A stretch of 41,153 bases of DNA from Thermoproteota archaeon (GTDB lineage: Archaea; Thermoproteota; Thermoprotei_A; Sulfolobales; Ignicoccaceae): NCBI GenBank assembly GCA_013154085.1, contig JAADDE010000024.1, forward strand, positions 1-41,153, in the 5' to 3' direction. Under the pieces are notes generated by a model. That model had not been told where the DNA came from and did no database searches. It saw only the letters and a program-made list of their open reading frames with translations. This document shows, piece by piece, positions 16,124-23,923 of this stretch. A program made the position numbers and the translations under genes. Within the stretch, counting starts at the first letter, position 1. Each line of letters begins with the position of its first letter.

Positions 16124-16847
16124 GCTCCCTCCCCTTCCTCCCGAGGACCTCGGCCATCTTGCCGAAAACCCCTTTGGCCTCCAGCTCGGTGCTCATTTCC
16201 ACGGTTATTCCGCCGGGCGTCTCCACTTTGGAGCGGAGCTGGTAGGGGTCGTACTTCTCCGCCATCCTGAGCGCACCCTCCAGCGACTCCCTCGCCAGCT
16301 CCTCCGCCAGCCCCCTGTCCACCCCGGAGTAGACCATTGCCTCTATCAAGGACTGAAGGTAGAGCGCGTGCACTGCTGGACCGGAGCCCACCACCGGGAG
16401 GGCCGCATCAAGCGTCCTCTCATCGACCCAGTGGGGCGTGCCGACCATCCTCACCAGCTCCTCCACGAGCCCGTCGTACCTCCCGCCCTTCTCTGCTATC
16501 AGCACCGGCGAGCTGTTCACCTCAACGGTGACGGAGGGCATTATTCTGTAGGCATCTTCAACGTGCCTCTTGAGCCTATCAAGCTTCACCAATGCAGCCG
16601 TCGAGATAACGGGCTTCCTCCCCCTGAGCTCGGAGACCACGGCTTCCACGGCGGAAGGCGGCACGGCCACTATCACCACGTCGCCGAAGTCCTCGCACTC
16701 CTTCAGCCCTACGACCTCAAAGCCGTCCGACCTCGCCCACTCGTCGGTCGGCGGGAGGGTGCTGACCTTCACCTCCGCCCCGGCGTTCCTAAGGCCTTTG
16801 GCCAAGGAAGAGCCCAGCTTGCCGTAGCCGACCAAGCACACCTTCAC
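16113..16847 (-). CDS. proC: Pyrroline-5-carboxylate reductase
   Basis: 244 residues. It reduces pyrroline-5-carboxylate to proline with NAD(P)H. N-terminal Rossmann motif [11 protein letters not shown], then VVIVAVPP; the C-terminal dimer/active-site part has GSGPA and the [11 protein letters not shown] signature of ProC. An open frame extends 27 codons upstream, but the GTG at 16847 is chosen because it sits right before the Rossmann strand and follows a GGGG-rich site. It is the third gene of a minus-strand set after nob1 and a tiny membrane gene, 19 bp downstream of the latter. Confidence 0.85.
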   Translation of the reverse strand: MKVCLVGYGKLGSSLAKGLRNAGAEVKVSTLPPTDEWARSDGFEVVGLKECEDFGDVVIVAVPPSAVEAVVSELRGRKPVISTAALVKLDRLKRHVEDAYRIMPSVTVEVNSSPVLIAEKGGRYDGLVEELVRMVGTPHWVDERTLDAALPVVGSGPAVHALYLQSLIEAMVYSGVDRGLAEELARESLEGALRMAEKYDPYQLRSKVETPGGITVEMSTELEAKGVFGKMAEVLGRKGRELTR

Positions 16848-16866
16848 GGCGCCGTCCCCGGACTCT

Positions 16867-17028
16867 CTAACACGCGGAGAGTAATGTGCCCAGAAGGACT
16901 GCCAATGAGCCGGCCAAGAGTGCGGCAAAGAAGTACGCGCCCAGTATGAAGATGTTTTGGTAAACCAAACTCAAGAGAGTTCCTATGGCCAGCACGCTGG
17001 AGAACGCCGCAACGAAGCACTCCCTCAC
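16867..17028 (-). CDS. Small two-helix membrane protein
   Basis: 53 residues from GTG 17028, whose GTGA overlaps the nob1 stop; the TAG ends at 16867. Two hydrophobic helices (about 6-23 and 28-50) with a very short turn form a membrane hairpin; one cysteine lies near each end. The exact stop-start overlap and position between two conserved genes support expression. No family recognised. Confidence 0.55.
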   Translation of the reverse strand: MRECFVAAFSSVLAIGTLLSLVYQNIFILGAYFFAALLAGSLAVLLGTLLSAC

Positions 17029-17519
17029 CTCTTCCCCCTCCTACTTCTTGGAGCTTTAGAGGCGGGGCGCCTCACCAAAACTGACCCGCAGTCCGGGCAC
17101 TCCTTTACGTTCGGCGGATACGCCTTCCTGCAGAAGGGGCAGTAGTTGACCCACCTCAGCGTTTCTGTTATCCCCTTCGTCCTCACGCTCCGCGCCTCCA
17201 AGCCGAGGCTCTTGGCCACGTTGAGCACTCCGTAGTCGTCGCTCAGCACCACGGCGCCCAGCTCCAGCGCAAGCGCTACCACCGCCGCATCAGCCTCGCT
17301 CAGCCTCTCCCCCAGCTCGCGGGCCCTCTCCTTCACCGCCCTCAAGCTCTCTTGGCCGGGCTCGAGCACCTTCAGCTTCGCCTCGTACCTAGCCAGCGCC
17401 GTTCTGGACTCCTCGTCCTTTACCTCTTTTACGTTCAGAGGCGTGGTGTAGTTCTCCCCGGGCATTACGGATGGCATCCCAGCCAGCAGGGAGCCCGTGT
17501 CGTGGACGAACCTCTTCAA
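17025..17519 (-). CDS. nob1: Endoribonuclease Nob1 (PIN domain and zinc ribbon)
   Basis: 164 residues. A PIN nuclease domain (1-115) with acidic residues D7, E32, D77 and D94/D95 is followed by a zinc ribbon (C127, C130, C141, C144) and a basic tail. Nob1 makes the 3' end of 16S rRNA during small-subunit maturation. The TTG start follows a GAGGGAGA site. Divergent from the CYTH gene with only 30 bp between starts. Translationally coupled to the small membrane gene downstream. The combination of PIN and ribbon separates it from VapC-type toxins. Confidence 0.88.
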   Translation of the reverse strand: MKRFVHDTGSLLAGMPSVMPGENYTTPLNVKEVKDEESRTALARYEAKLKVLEPGQESLRAVKERARELGERLSEADAAVVALALELGAVVLSDDYGVLNVAKSLGLEARSVRTKGITETLRWVNYCPFCRKAYPPNVKECPDCGSVLVRRPASKAPRSRRGKR

Positions 17520-17549
17520 CTCTCCCTCGCCGGAAGGTCCGGGGCGGGC

Positions 17550-18104
17550 TTGAAAGCTTACGAGGCTGAGGCAAGGTTCTTCGTTGACGAAAAATTTAAA
17601 GAAAAGCTGGAAAAGATGGGCTTCAAGGTGGTTTATCCGTACTCCTTCGAGGACGCGTTCTACTGTCCCAAGGGCGGCTGGAGCGAAGAAGGCAAAACCT
17701 TGAGGATTAGAGACTGGGGAGATAAATGCGAGATATTATTTACCCACGTAGATAAATTCAAGTTCAGGGATTTGGAGTTCAAGAGGAGCAGATACAAGGA
17801 GGGTAAGGTGAAGCTGTACGAGGGCTCCCGGGAGGAGTGCGAGGAGCTGCTGAGGGACATGGAGTTCGAGGAGTGCGGAAGGGTGAAGAAGGAGGAGGGA
17901 TACATAATGAGCAACGGGGAGTTCGAAGTGGCCCTTGAAAAGATCGACGGGAAGTGGGTTCTCGAGGTGGAGGTCGAGGGCGGGGATCCGGAGGAAGCAT
18001 ACCGGAGAATGAGGTACATAATGAAGTTCCTCGGTCTCAAGGACCCTACATCTAAGAGCACGTATGAGCTCTTCAGTAGTACCAGTACCAGACGTCCCTC
18101 TTAA
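17550..18104 (+). CDS. CYTH-domain protein (CyaB/ThTPase-like)
   Basis: 184 residues. CYTH enzymes form an eight-strand tunnel that binds triphosphates; members are class IV adenylate cyclases, thiamine triphosphatases or tripolyphosphatases. Here the N-terminal signature ExExK appears as EAEAR, with arginine for lysine, followed by KTLRIRDWGDKCEI, EVALEKIDGKWVLEVEVEG and a helical end. Activity in the cell cannot be told from sequence. An open frame continues upstream, but the TTG at 17550, preceded by GGGGCGGG, places the start right before the signature. The 3' end overlaps the convergent cysteine-rich gene by 32 bp. Confidence 0.75.
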   Translation: MKAYEAEARFFVDEKFKEKLEKMGFKVVYPYSFEDAFYCPKGGWSEEGKTLRIRDWGDKCEILFTHVDKFKFRDLEFKRSRYKEGKVKLYEGSREECEELLRDMEFEECGRVKKEEGYIMSNGEFEVALEKIDGKWVLEVEVEGGDPEEAYRRMRYIMKFLGLKDPTSKSTYELFSSTSTRRPS

Positions 18105-18519
18105 CGAGCCTTCCCCGGCACTCGCCGTCCGGAACGCAGGCTATGGCCTTGCCTCTGTAGACCAAAGGGTAGGGCGGTCCGGAGAGCGCGTAAACGGGGT
18201 CGTAGCCCCTAGGCCCCCTTACCGCCTTCCCTCCGTTGCATGGGCAGACGACTGCCCACGCCCACCCGAGGTAGTAAACCTCGCACTCCGCCTCGCCCCG
18301 GCACTCGCCCAGCCCGGCGCAACTCAAGCAAGCTATTCGGTGGAGCGGGATCTGTGTCCCGTGAGGGTCCACTAAAGATCCTCTGTAAAGGTGGTAACAC
18401 GAAAGCGGCTTTTCGACGACCCTCTCCATCGCTCCGCTCCGCACAACGATCCCGATGACGCATGAGGAAAGAACCTTCGGATCGGAGTAGCCCCTTGCTA
18501 AGAGCTCTTCATACCTCAC
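18073..18519 (-). CDS. Cysteine-rich orphan protein after lysK
   Basis: 148 residues with about ten cysteines, including CLSC, GEC, AEC and CPC groups in the middle (about 64-95) and two more near the C-terminus, plus many Gly, Tyr and Trp. This suggests zinc or iron-sulfur binding, but the spacing matches no family I know. GTG start overlaps the end of lysK by 11 bp, so it is in the lysK operon. No signal peptide. Function unknown. Confidence 0.55.
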   Translation of the reverse strand: MRYEELLARGYSDPKVLSSCVIGIVVRSGAMERVVEKPLSCYHLYRGSLVDPHGTQIPLHRIACLSCAGLGECRGEAECEVYYLGWAWAVVCPCNGGKAVRGPRGYDPVYALSGPPYPLVYRGKAIACVPDGECRGRLVKRDVWYWYY

Positions 18520-19528
18520 CCGCTAGCTCCCTCCCGGCCTCCACGTAAGCCCTCACAGCCCTCCGGAGCTCTTCCTTGGTTATTGCTTCTTCCTCCGTGT
18601 GGGACAGCTCGCTCCTCCCCGGGCCGTAAGCGGCGATGCTCTCCACCGCCTCGGCCAGCACGTTCATATCGCTCGTTCCCCTCTTCCTGACGAACCTTCC
18701 CTTGACTCCCTGCTTCAGCAGGGCTCTTCGGAGCGCCCTCGGCACCGGAGAGGTCGGCTTGACCTCCGCTGGGGGCATCCAGTCGTGAAGGCTTACCGCG
18801 CAGGGCTCGAACGCTTTCACTATGTCTTCCAGCCCAACGCTGGCCGGGAACCGAACGTCGAACCTGGCTACGGCCTTCTTAGGGAGGACGTTGAAGGCGT
18901 TCCAGCTCTTGATTGAGGTAAGGCTAACCGTGGCCGGAGCTAGGGCCTCCCTCGCCCTCTGGTAGAGGGCCCAGAGCTTCTCTACCGCGCTCTCCCCAAC
19001 CTCCGGGGAGGAGGCATGGCCTCCCTTGGCTGAGCACTCCACTTGAAGCCACGCGTACCCCCTGTAGCCGATCACTATGTCTGTAGTGTTTGAGGGCTCT
19101 CCTATGATTACGTATTTGAGTTTCGGCCCGTGCTCCTTCAAGTACTTCGCCCCTCTGCTGTCGTCCTCCTCGCCCACCATAGCCCCCAAGAGCACGTCCC
19201 GGCCTTCCTCCGCAAGTCTGATGAGAGCTTCCACCATCGCCGACAGGGGACCCTTGGCGTCTACCGCTCCCCTAGCGCTTATCGAGCTCTCCGTAACCTT
19301 AGGCTCCCAGAAGCCGGGAACTGTGTCTATGTGGGATATGAGACCTAGGTCGTACCTATCCTTCCGGCTGGGGGCGGCCAGCAAGTTCCCGGCGCCGTCA
19401 ACCCAGACCTCTACCGTCCCGCCGCTGAGCTCCTCTACGGCCTCCCTCAGCGCCTCTACTGCTGGCCCCTCCTCCCCGCTGGGCGAGTAGACGGGCGCTA
19501 TCCTCCTCAGCACCTCGAACGCGATCAT
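18509..19528 (-). CDS. lysK: LysW-lysine/ornithine hydrolase LysK (M20 family)
   Basis: 339 residues. Zinc carboxypeptidase-like M20 enzyme that frees lysine (and in crenarchaea also ornithine) from the carrier protein LysW in the last step of the alpha-aminoadipate type pathway. Metal-ligand motifs: ISHIDTVPG, VDAKGPL, GEEDDS, GEPSN and a late SHTEEE. YSPSGEE near the N-terminus is typical of LysK rather than DapE/ArgE. The frame is open 56 codons further upstream; ATG 19528 is chosen because it begins the conserved first helix and lies about 33 bp after a minus-strand AAATAAAG box. LysW, X, Y and Z are not in the window. Confidence 0.85.
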   Translation of the reverse strand: MIAFEVLRRIAPVYSPSGEEGPAVEALREAVEELSGGTVEVWVDGAGNLLAAPSRKDRYDLGLISHIDTVPGFWEPKVTESSISARGAVDAKGPLSAMVEALIRLAEEGRDVLLGAMVGEEDDSRGAKYLKEHGPKLKYVIIGEPSNTTDIVIGYRGYAWLQVECSAKGGHASSPEVGESAVEKLWALYQRAREALAPATVSLTSIKSWNAFNVLPKKAVARFDVRFPASVGLEDIVKAFEPCAVSLHDWMPPAEVKPTSPVPRALRRALLKQGVKGRFVRKRGTSDMNVLAEAVESIAAYGPGRSELSHTEEEAITKEELRRAVRAYVEAGRELAGEV

Positions 19529-19631
19529 CTGTGCTCCGGGCGAGGGAGGACGCCTCACTTTATTTGGGGGAGCCCCGCGCCGGCGAGGGTTCCGATGAGG
19601 TAGCCTGCATCGGGCGAGAGGTGAGCTGAGC

Positions 19632-20813
19632 TTGACGGCTCTGAGGCACGTCCCGGCCGAAGTGGTGGCCGCGAGGGCCTTAGCGAAGGCCTCCAAGGGC
19701 TCCAGCCTGAAGGGCTACTTAGAGAAGAGCTACGAGAGGCTCGGGATCCCGGACTCGCTCAGGCCGGTGATAGTTGCGCTGGTCTCGAACGTGGCGAGGA
19801 GGTGGATGCTCCTCGCAAAGGCACTGGGATATCCGTACGAGAGGCCGAGGGCCTCCTTCAAGTTCTGGCTCTCGCTGGTGGTGGCCTACCAAGCGCTCTT
19901 CCGGAAGCAGAAGCCCTCTAAGCTGTCCTGGGCCTTCAAGGAGTTTCCTAAGAGGGATTATGTGGACCTGCTGAGGTCCAGCCCCGAGGACTTCCTCAGA
20001 GACCTAATCCCGGAGGAGCGCGACAGAGTGTACTTGAGCGTGCCGAAGTGGGCTTGGGAGGATATTAAGAAAATAACCGATCCTAAGGAGTACGTGCTGA
20101 GCTTGGATGAGAGGAAACACTTCTGGGTGAGGATAAGGAAGGAGGGGGCAGAGGCGGAGCTGAGGAGGCTCGGGTATGAAGTGGAGGAGTCCCCGCTACC
20201 GGATGTGGTGAAGCTCAGGGGACCCATGAGGTGGCTGGTGCGATCAAAGCTCGCTCCCTCAAAGGTCGTCATCATGGAGCTCGCCTCGGCTACGATAGCC
20301 CACTTGACCAAGGGGAGGGTGCTGGACCTAACCTCCGCCCCCGGAGGGAAGGCGTTGCACGCCAGGGACTTGGGAAGGCTCGTAATAGCGAACGACTTGG
20401 ATCCGAAGAGGTTCGCATTCGGAGGCCTTGAAAGGGTCCGCTCCGATGCGCGGCTCCCTCCCTTCCGGAAGGCCTTCGACGCGCTGGTGCTGGACCCGGA
20501 CTGCACCGGACTGGGGAGGCTCCACTCCCCCGAGACGAGGATCTGGGTCAGCATGACGAGCAAGCACAAGATGGCAGAGTACCAGAGGCAGCTCATAAGG
20601 TCCGCGCTGGACCTCCTCCGGAAGGGCTCGCGCATAATCTATTCAACCTGCACGGTCACGTGGGAGGAGAACGAGGGCCACGCGGGGCTCTTCGAAGGGC
20701 TTGAGCCCGTAGAGGTCCCCTACGCCCTTCCGGGGAGGCTTCCCGGGTGGAGGAGGTACTTGCCCAACGTGCACGGCACTATAGGTTTCACGTTCGTGGC
20801 TTACGAGCTATAG
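19632..20813 (+). CDS. RNA (cytosine-5) methyltransferase, NOL1/NOP2/Sun family
   Basis: 393 residues. An N-terminal NusB-like helical part (about 1-130) and a middle RNA-binding region precede the SAM-dependent catalytic domain (about 210-390). Motif I is LDLTSAPGGKALHA; motif IV DPDCTGLG carries the release cysteine but with Asp instead of the common Pro before it; motif VI YSTCTVTWEENE carries the nucleophile cysteine. It methylates C5 of a cytosine in rRNA or tRNA; the target is not deducible. TTG start after GAGGTGAGCTGAG. Convergent with the CARF gene, 6-bp overlap. Confidence 0.83.
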   Translation: MTALRHVPAEVVAARALAKASKGSSLKGYLEKSYERLGIPDSLRPVIVALVSNVARRWMLLAKALGYPYERPRASFKFWLSLVVAYQALFRKQKPSKLSWAFKEFPKRDYVDLLRSSPEDFLRDLIPEERDRVYLSVPKWAWEDIKKITDPKEYVLSLDERKHFWVRIRKEGAEAELRRLGYEVEESPLPDVVKLRGPMRWLVRSKLAPSKVVIMELASATIAHLTKGRVLDLTSAPGGKALHARDLGRLVIANDLDPKRFAFGGLERVRSDARLPPFRKAFDALVLDPDCTGLGRLHSPETRIWVSMTSKHKMAEYQRQLIRSALDLLRKGSRIIYSTCTVTWEENEGHAGLFEGLEPVEVPYALPGRLPGWRRYLPNVHGTIGFTFVAYEL

Positions 20814-21461
20814 GGGCCTCCACGGGTGCAGGGCGCCCTCCCTCCAGCACCTCCGGAGCTTCTCCACGTACTCGTCCCTCTGGGGCCACTGGAGCGCCTC
20901 AGCGAGGCCTACTACCGGGACTATGGGCAAGGTGACTACGTCTCTGAAGGCTTCATGGATGTAGTACACTTCTTTCGTCCTAGGATCCATCAGCGCAGAG
21001 AGGTAGACTACTGCCGACTCGGGCTTGAAGCCCCCGGTAGGGTTGACGCACACACACCTCTCGCATCCAGCTTCCTTATCTAAGATTTTCTTAAACGCGC
21101 ACATCAAGTTTATCAGACCATCGTAGAACTTCTTGGGCTTGCCTAAGTCGTTTATCACGTACGCAGATACGCTGTAGCCCTCGGCTTCCAAGTACTTCTT
21201 GACTGCCTTGCATGAAGACTTCCCGCCGGGCGTGTCGGTGCAGAGCAGCACTACCCCTTCGGCGGGGCACTCCTCGGCCTTCCGGAGAAATGCGTTGAGC
21301 TCAGCCGAGGCGGAGTAGGGATCTTGGGCAATGAAGGATGCGAGTTCCTCAGCGTCGGCCCCCTTCGCCTCCAGCTCAGCCGGGTCGAGCCCCTTGGCTC
21401 GGGCGAAGTTCCTCAGTACGCTGGTTCCAACCGTAAGCACGTGCACGCTCACTGGGGACAC
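20808..21461 (-). CDS. Stand-alone CARF-domain protein, APE2256/Crn1 ring-nuclease type
   Basis: 217 residues matching the CRISPR-associated APE2256 family (TIGR02619). The first strand VHVLTVGTSVL and the NPTGGFK loop (140-146) are the two ligand-binding signatures of CARF domains, which bind cyclic oligoadenylates made by type III CRISPR complexes. Sulfolobus relatives (Sso1393, Sso2081) are ring nucleases that degrade cA4 and switch the response off. No clear HTH or HEPN effector domain is fused; the C-terminal 40 residues are short and helical. No cas gene or CRISPR array lies in this window. The GTG at 21461 fits a leaderless transcript; GTGs at 21452, 21446 and 21440 are alternatives. 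Confidence 0.75.
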   Translation of the reverse strand: MSPVSVHVLTVGTSVLRNFARAKGLDPAELEAKGADAEELASFIAQDPYSASAELNAFLRKAEECPAEGVVLLCTDTPGGKSSCKAVKKYLEAEGYSVSAYVINDLGKPKKFYDGLINLMCAFKKILDKEAGCERCVCVNPTGGFKPESAVVYLSALMDPRTKEVYYIHEAFRDVVTLPIVPVVGLAEALQWPQRDEYVEKLRRCWREGALHPWRPL

Positions 21462-21466
21462 CGCAA

Positions 21467-21491
21467 CCTTTAATCCTCTGGGGGTTAAAGG
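21467..21491. promoter_or_regulatory. Symmetrical divergent promoter (CARF / radical SAM genes)
   Basis: Perfect inverted repeat CCTTTAA (21467-21473) and TTAAAGG (21485-21491), 11 bp apart. Each arm reads as a TATA-like box on its strand; the plus arm centre is 28 bp before ATG 21498 and the minus arm centre 27 bp before GTG 21461. That is the spacing expected of leaderless archaeal transcripts, so the two promoters overlap face to face. Confidence 0.55.
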
Positions 21492-21497
21492 CGGACG

Positions 21498-22589
21498 ATG
21501 GTTCCGTGTAAGGCTTGCGGCAAGCCCGCGTCGAGGGCCGTGGGGTACTGCTACGAGTGCGTGAAGAGGGGCCGCTTGGAGGAGGCCCTAAAGACCCACG
21601 CCTCCGCGCGGTCCCGCTTGGGACTGCCCCCGGCCCCTCCGAAGGGAGGGGTTAGGTGCGGGGTGTGCGTCAACGGGTGCGAGGTGCCTCCCGGGGGAGT
21701 TGGGTACTGCGGGATATGGAGGAATGAGGGAGGGAAGCTCAAGGCGGACCTCAAGGCATACTCGTACTTGGACCCCCTCCCGACCAACTGCGTCGCAACT
21801 CCGGTCTGTCCGGCCGCCACTCCTCGGGGCTACCCTAGGTACACGGACGTGAAGGGGCCTGAGGTAGGCTACTTCAACTTGGCAGTCTTCGCATACGGCT
21901 GTACCTTGGACTGCTTGTTCTGCCAGAACTGGGAGCACAAGACCGGGCTCCGGTCCGCTAAGCCGGCAAGGCCGGAGAGGCTCGTGGAGGAGGCGCTGAA
22001 GCCCGAGGTTAGGTGCGTCTGCTTCTTCGGCGGCGACCCGACGCCTCAGATGCCTCACTTCATCAGGATATCGAGGGAGGTGCTCAAGAGGTCCAACGGG
22101 ATAAAGAGGATATGCTGGGAGACCAACGGCCTAGCTAACCCGAACATAATGAAGCTGGCAGCCGAGCTCTCTTTAAAGAGCGGAGGGATAGTGAAGGTCG
22201 ACTGGAAGGCGTGGGACCCGAACGTCTACGAAGCGCTGACCGGAGTGGATGGGAGGAAGGCCTTGAGGAGGCTCAAGGAGAACACGCAGATGATAGCCAA
22301 GATGGGCCTCAAAAGGCCCGACCCTCCCCTGCTGGTCGTCAGCACGTTGCTGGTGCCGCTCTACGTGACGGTTGAAGAAGTAAGGAGGATAGCGGAGTAC
22401 GTGGCCTCCCTTCCGGGAAACGTGCCCATGGTCCTCCTGGCGTTCTACCCGACTTGGCTGATGAGCGACCTCCCGCCGACGTCGAGGGCCCACGCGGAGG
22501 CCGCGCTCGAGGCCGCGAGGGAGGCGGGAGTTAGGGAAGTGTACTTAGAGAACGAGCATCTGCTGAGCGACGCGGAGTACCCGTTCTGA
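21498..22589 (+). CDS. Radical SAM protein, PflA-like with N-terminal zinc-type cysteines
   Basis: 363 residues. The radical SAM cluster motif CTLDCLFC is at C135/C139/C142, followed by CFFGGDPTPQ and WETNGLA, as in the pyruvate formate-lyase activase-like group (COG1180/COG1313). N-terminal extension with cysteine pairs C4/C7, C18/C21, C54/C57 and C61, C71 suggests zinc or an additional iron-sulfur site. It generates a 5'-deoxyadenosyl radical; substrate or target protein unknown. ATG start, leaderless by promoter spacing. Divergent from the CARF gene with 36 bp between. Confidence 0.82.
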   Translation: MVPCKACGKPASRAVGYCYECVKRGRLEEALKTHASARSRLGLPPAPPKGGVRCGVCVNGCEVPPGGVGYCGIWRNEGGKLKADLKAYSYLDPLPTNCVATPVCPAATPRGYPRYTDVKGPEVGYFNLAVFAYGCTLDCLFCQNWEHKTGLRSAKPARPERLVEEALKPEVRCVCFFGGDPTPQMPHFIRISREVLKRSNGIKRICWETNGLANPNIMKLAAELSLKSGGIVKVDWKAWDPNVYEALTGVDGRKALRRLKENTQMIAKMGLKRPDPPLLVVSTLLVPLYVTVEEVRRIAEYVASLPGNVPMVLLAFYPTWLMSDLPPTSRAHAEAALEAAREAGVREVYLENEHLLSDAEYPF

Positions 22590-22613
22590 AGCCTCCGGGC
22601 TGGCGCAAGCCGC

Positions 22614-23357
22614 TCACCGGCTCGCTTGGGTCGGGCTCCCGTCATCGGCCTCTAGGGCCGCCTCCAGCGCCTTAAGATCTAGGAGCGGAGGCGCCTTCAA
22701 GCGTTTCCTCGCTTCGGCCCCAGCCGTGCGGAAGCACTCGTACACTTCCTTCCGCCTCCTCCACTGCCTGGCGAGGCAGAGCAACGCGTTCTTGAAGGCC
22801 TTTCTGAACTCCCTCAGCTCCCTCTCGCACTCGCCGCCCGAGCCGCCCCCGGCCAAGCACTCGGCCGCCTTGCGCGACATGAACACAGTGGCGAAGCTTG
22901 ATCCTACGTGGCTGAAGAGCATCTCAGTTGAAGCTATTATTCTGTTGGGGCAGATGCCGTCGTAGTAGCACAAGTGCCCGTTCAGATCGGCGAGCCTCAC
23001 GAAGAGCGTCGGTATGCCGGCGTTCCTAGCGAACTCGCTCTCCAGTATTGCTCCGGAGGGGTAGAAGTCCAGCACTACCGCCAGCCACGCCAAGCCCAAG
23101 TAGCTCATTACGTTGAAGCGCGGCGGCGGGAGGGGCTCCGTCCACGGGACGAAGGATATCACCGAGAGGAGCGAGTTCTTGATGTTCAAGGCCTCGCTGA
23201 ACTCATTTATAACTTTAGCGTCCAAGCTGGGCTTTATTACCTCTCTTATCAGCCGGTCCCGGAAGGTCTTGTTCTTCAGGCTGAGGAACTCGTTGTCCTT
23301 CCACGGTCCGAAGATTATTACGTTGTAGGTTATTCTAGCCGCCTCCACGCCGCTCAT
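22614..23357 (-). CDS. Unrecognised 247-residue protein
   Basis: No firm family. The N-terminal strand ITYNVIIFGPW is followed by a charged region; the middle reads LAVVLDFYPSGAILESEFARNAGIPTLF-like, which loosely recalls the SxGxxxExxxA active-site region of nucleoside 2-deoxyribosyltransferase-like folds. This is a weak visual likeness only. The C-terminal third is rich in Arg, Glu and Cys helices. GTG/ATG region at 23357; the gene stands alone, 24 bp downstream of the next minus-strand orphan. Confidence 0.5.
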   Translation of the reverse strand: MSGVEAARITYNVIIFGPWKDNEFLSLKNKTFRDRLIREVIKPSLDAKVINEFSEALNIKNSLLSVISFVPWTEPLPPPRFNVMSYLGLAWLAVVLDFYPSGAILESEFARNAGIPTLFVRLADLNGHLCYYDGICPNRIIASTEMLFSHVGSSFATVFMSRKAAECLAGGGSGGECERELREFRKAFKNALLCLARQWRRRKEVYECFRTAGAEARKRLKAPPLLDLKALEAALEADDGSPTQASR

Positions 23358-23381
23358 CGACAGGCCCTCCTATATCTTAAC

Positions 23382-23864
23382 CTATATCTCAATTATAATT
23401 GACCTATTCTTGTCTATGTCCTCGGCTACCGCTACTGTTAAGCTGAGCGCCTTGGCTCTTGTAAATCTTCTAAAGAGATCGCCAATTTTCTCCTTGTACT
23501 CTTCGTACAGACCCCGCAGCTTTTCCGCTACCTCTTTCTCGTCCTCTGCCAGCTCGAGCCTCAGACTTCCAGCAGAAACCTTGGACTTCAGGCCCAAGGC
23601 CTTCAGGAGGTTGCTCGCTGCTTCGGCTATGGCCTTGCTCACCTCTTCGTTTAAATATTCATCATCCGTCTTGACCAGCTCTTCGTAGACTTCCTCGATG
23701 GCCTTTGACGGAGATGTGCCTCGCGCTACTTTATATATCCAGTACGTAATTGCCTCTCCTTCAAACCCCAAGACTACCCCAGCGGACTCAGTTAAGAAGG
23801 GCGTGAGCGCTCCGGAGCGGAGGTAAGTATCGGCATTGCGGTAGTATATCACCAGTTCCTTCAT
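23382..23864 (-). CDS. Unrecognised 160-residue protein
   Basis: ATG start with a minus-strand TATA-like CTTTATAG at about 23898-23905, predicting a leader of about 12 bases. The N-terminal third is mixed and partly hydrophobic (residues 24-48), then long charged helices (about 50-135), then a beta-like tail ending SIIIEI. No signature motif. Probably co-transcribed with the 22614 gene 24 bp downstream. Function unknown. Confidence 0.55.
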   Translation of the reverse strand: MKELVIYYRNADTYLRSGALTPFLTESAGVVLGFEGEAITYWIYKVARGTSPSKAIEEVYEELVKTDDEYLNEEVSKAIAEAASNLLKALGLKSKVSAGSLRLELAEDEKEVAEKLRGLYEEYKEKIGDLFRRFTRAKALSLTVAVAEDIDKNRSIIIEI

Positions 23865-23923
23865 AGCGAATCGTGCCCCGTTGCACTACTAGCGGAGCTA
23901 TAAAGATTAGCTGGATGTTCGAT

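Noticed and set aside
17352-17549. 66-residue N-terminal extension of the CYTH protein
   Set aside because: Antisense to nob1 and unlike any CYTH domain; TTG 17550 gives the normal start.
19529-19696. 56-residue N-terminal extension of LysK
   Set aside because: Arg/Pro-rich and overlapping the divergent gene and promoter; M20 enzymes begin at MIAFEVL.
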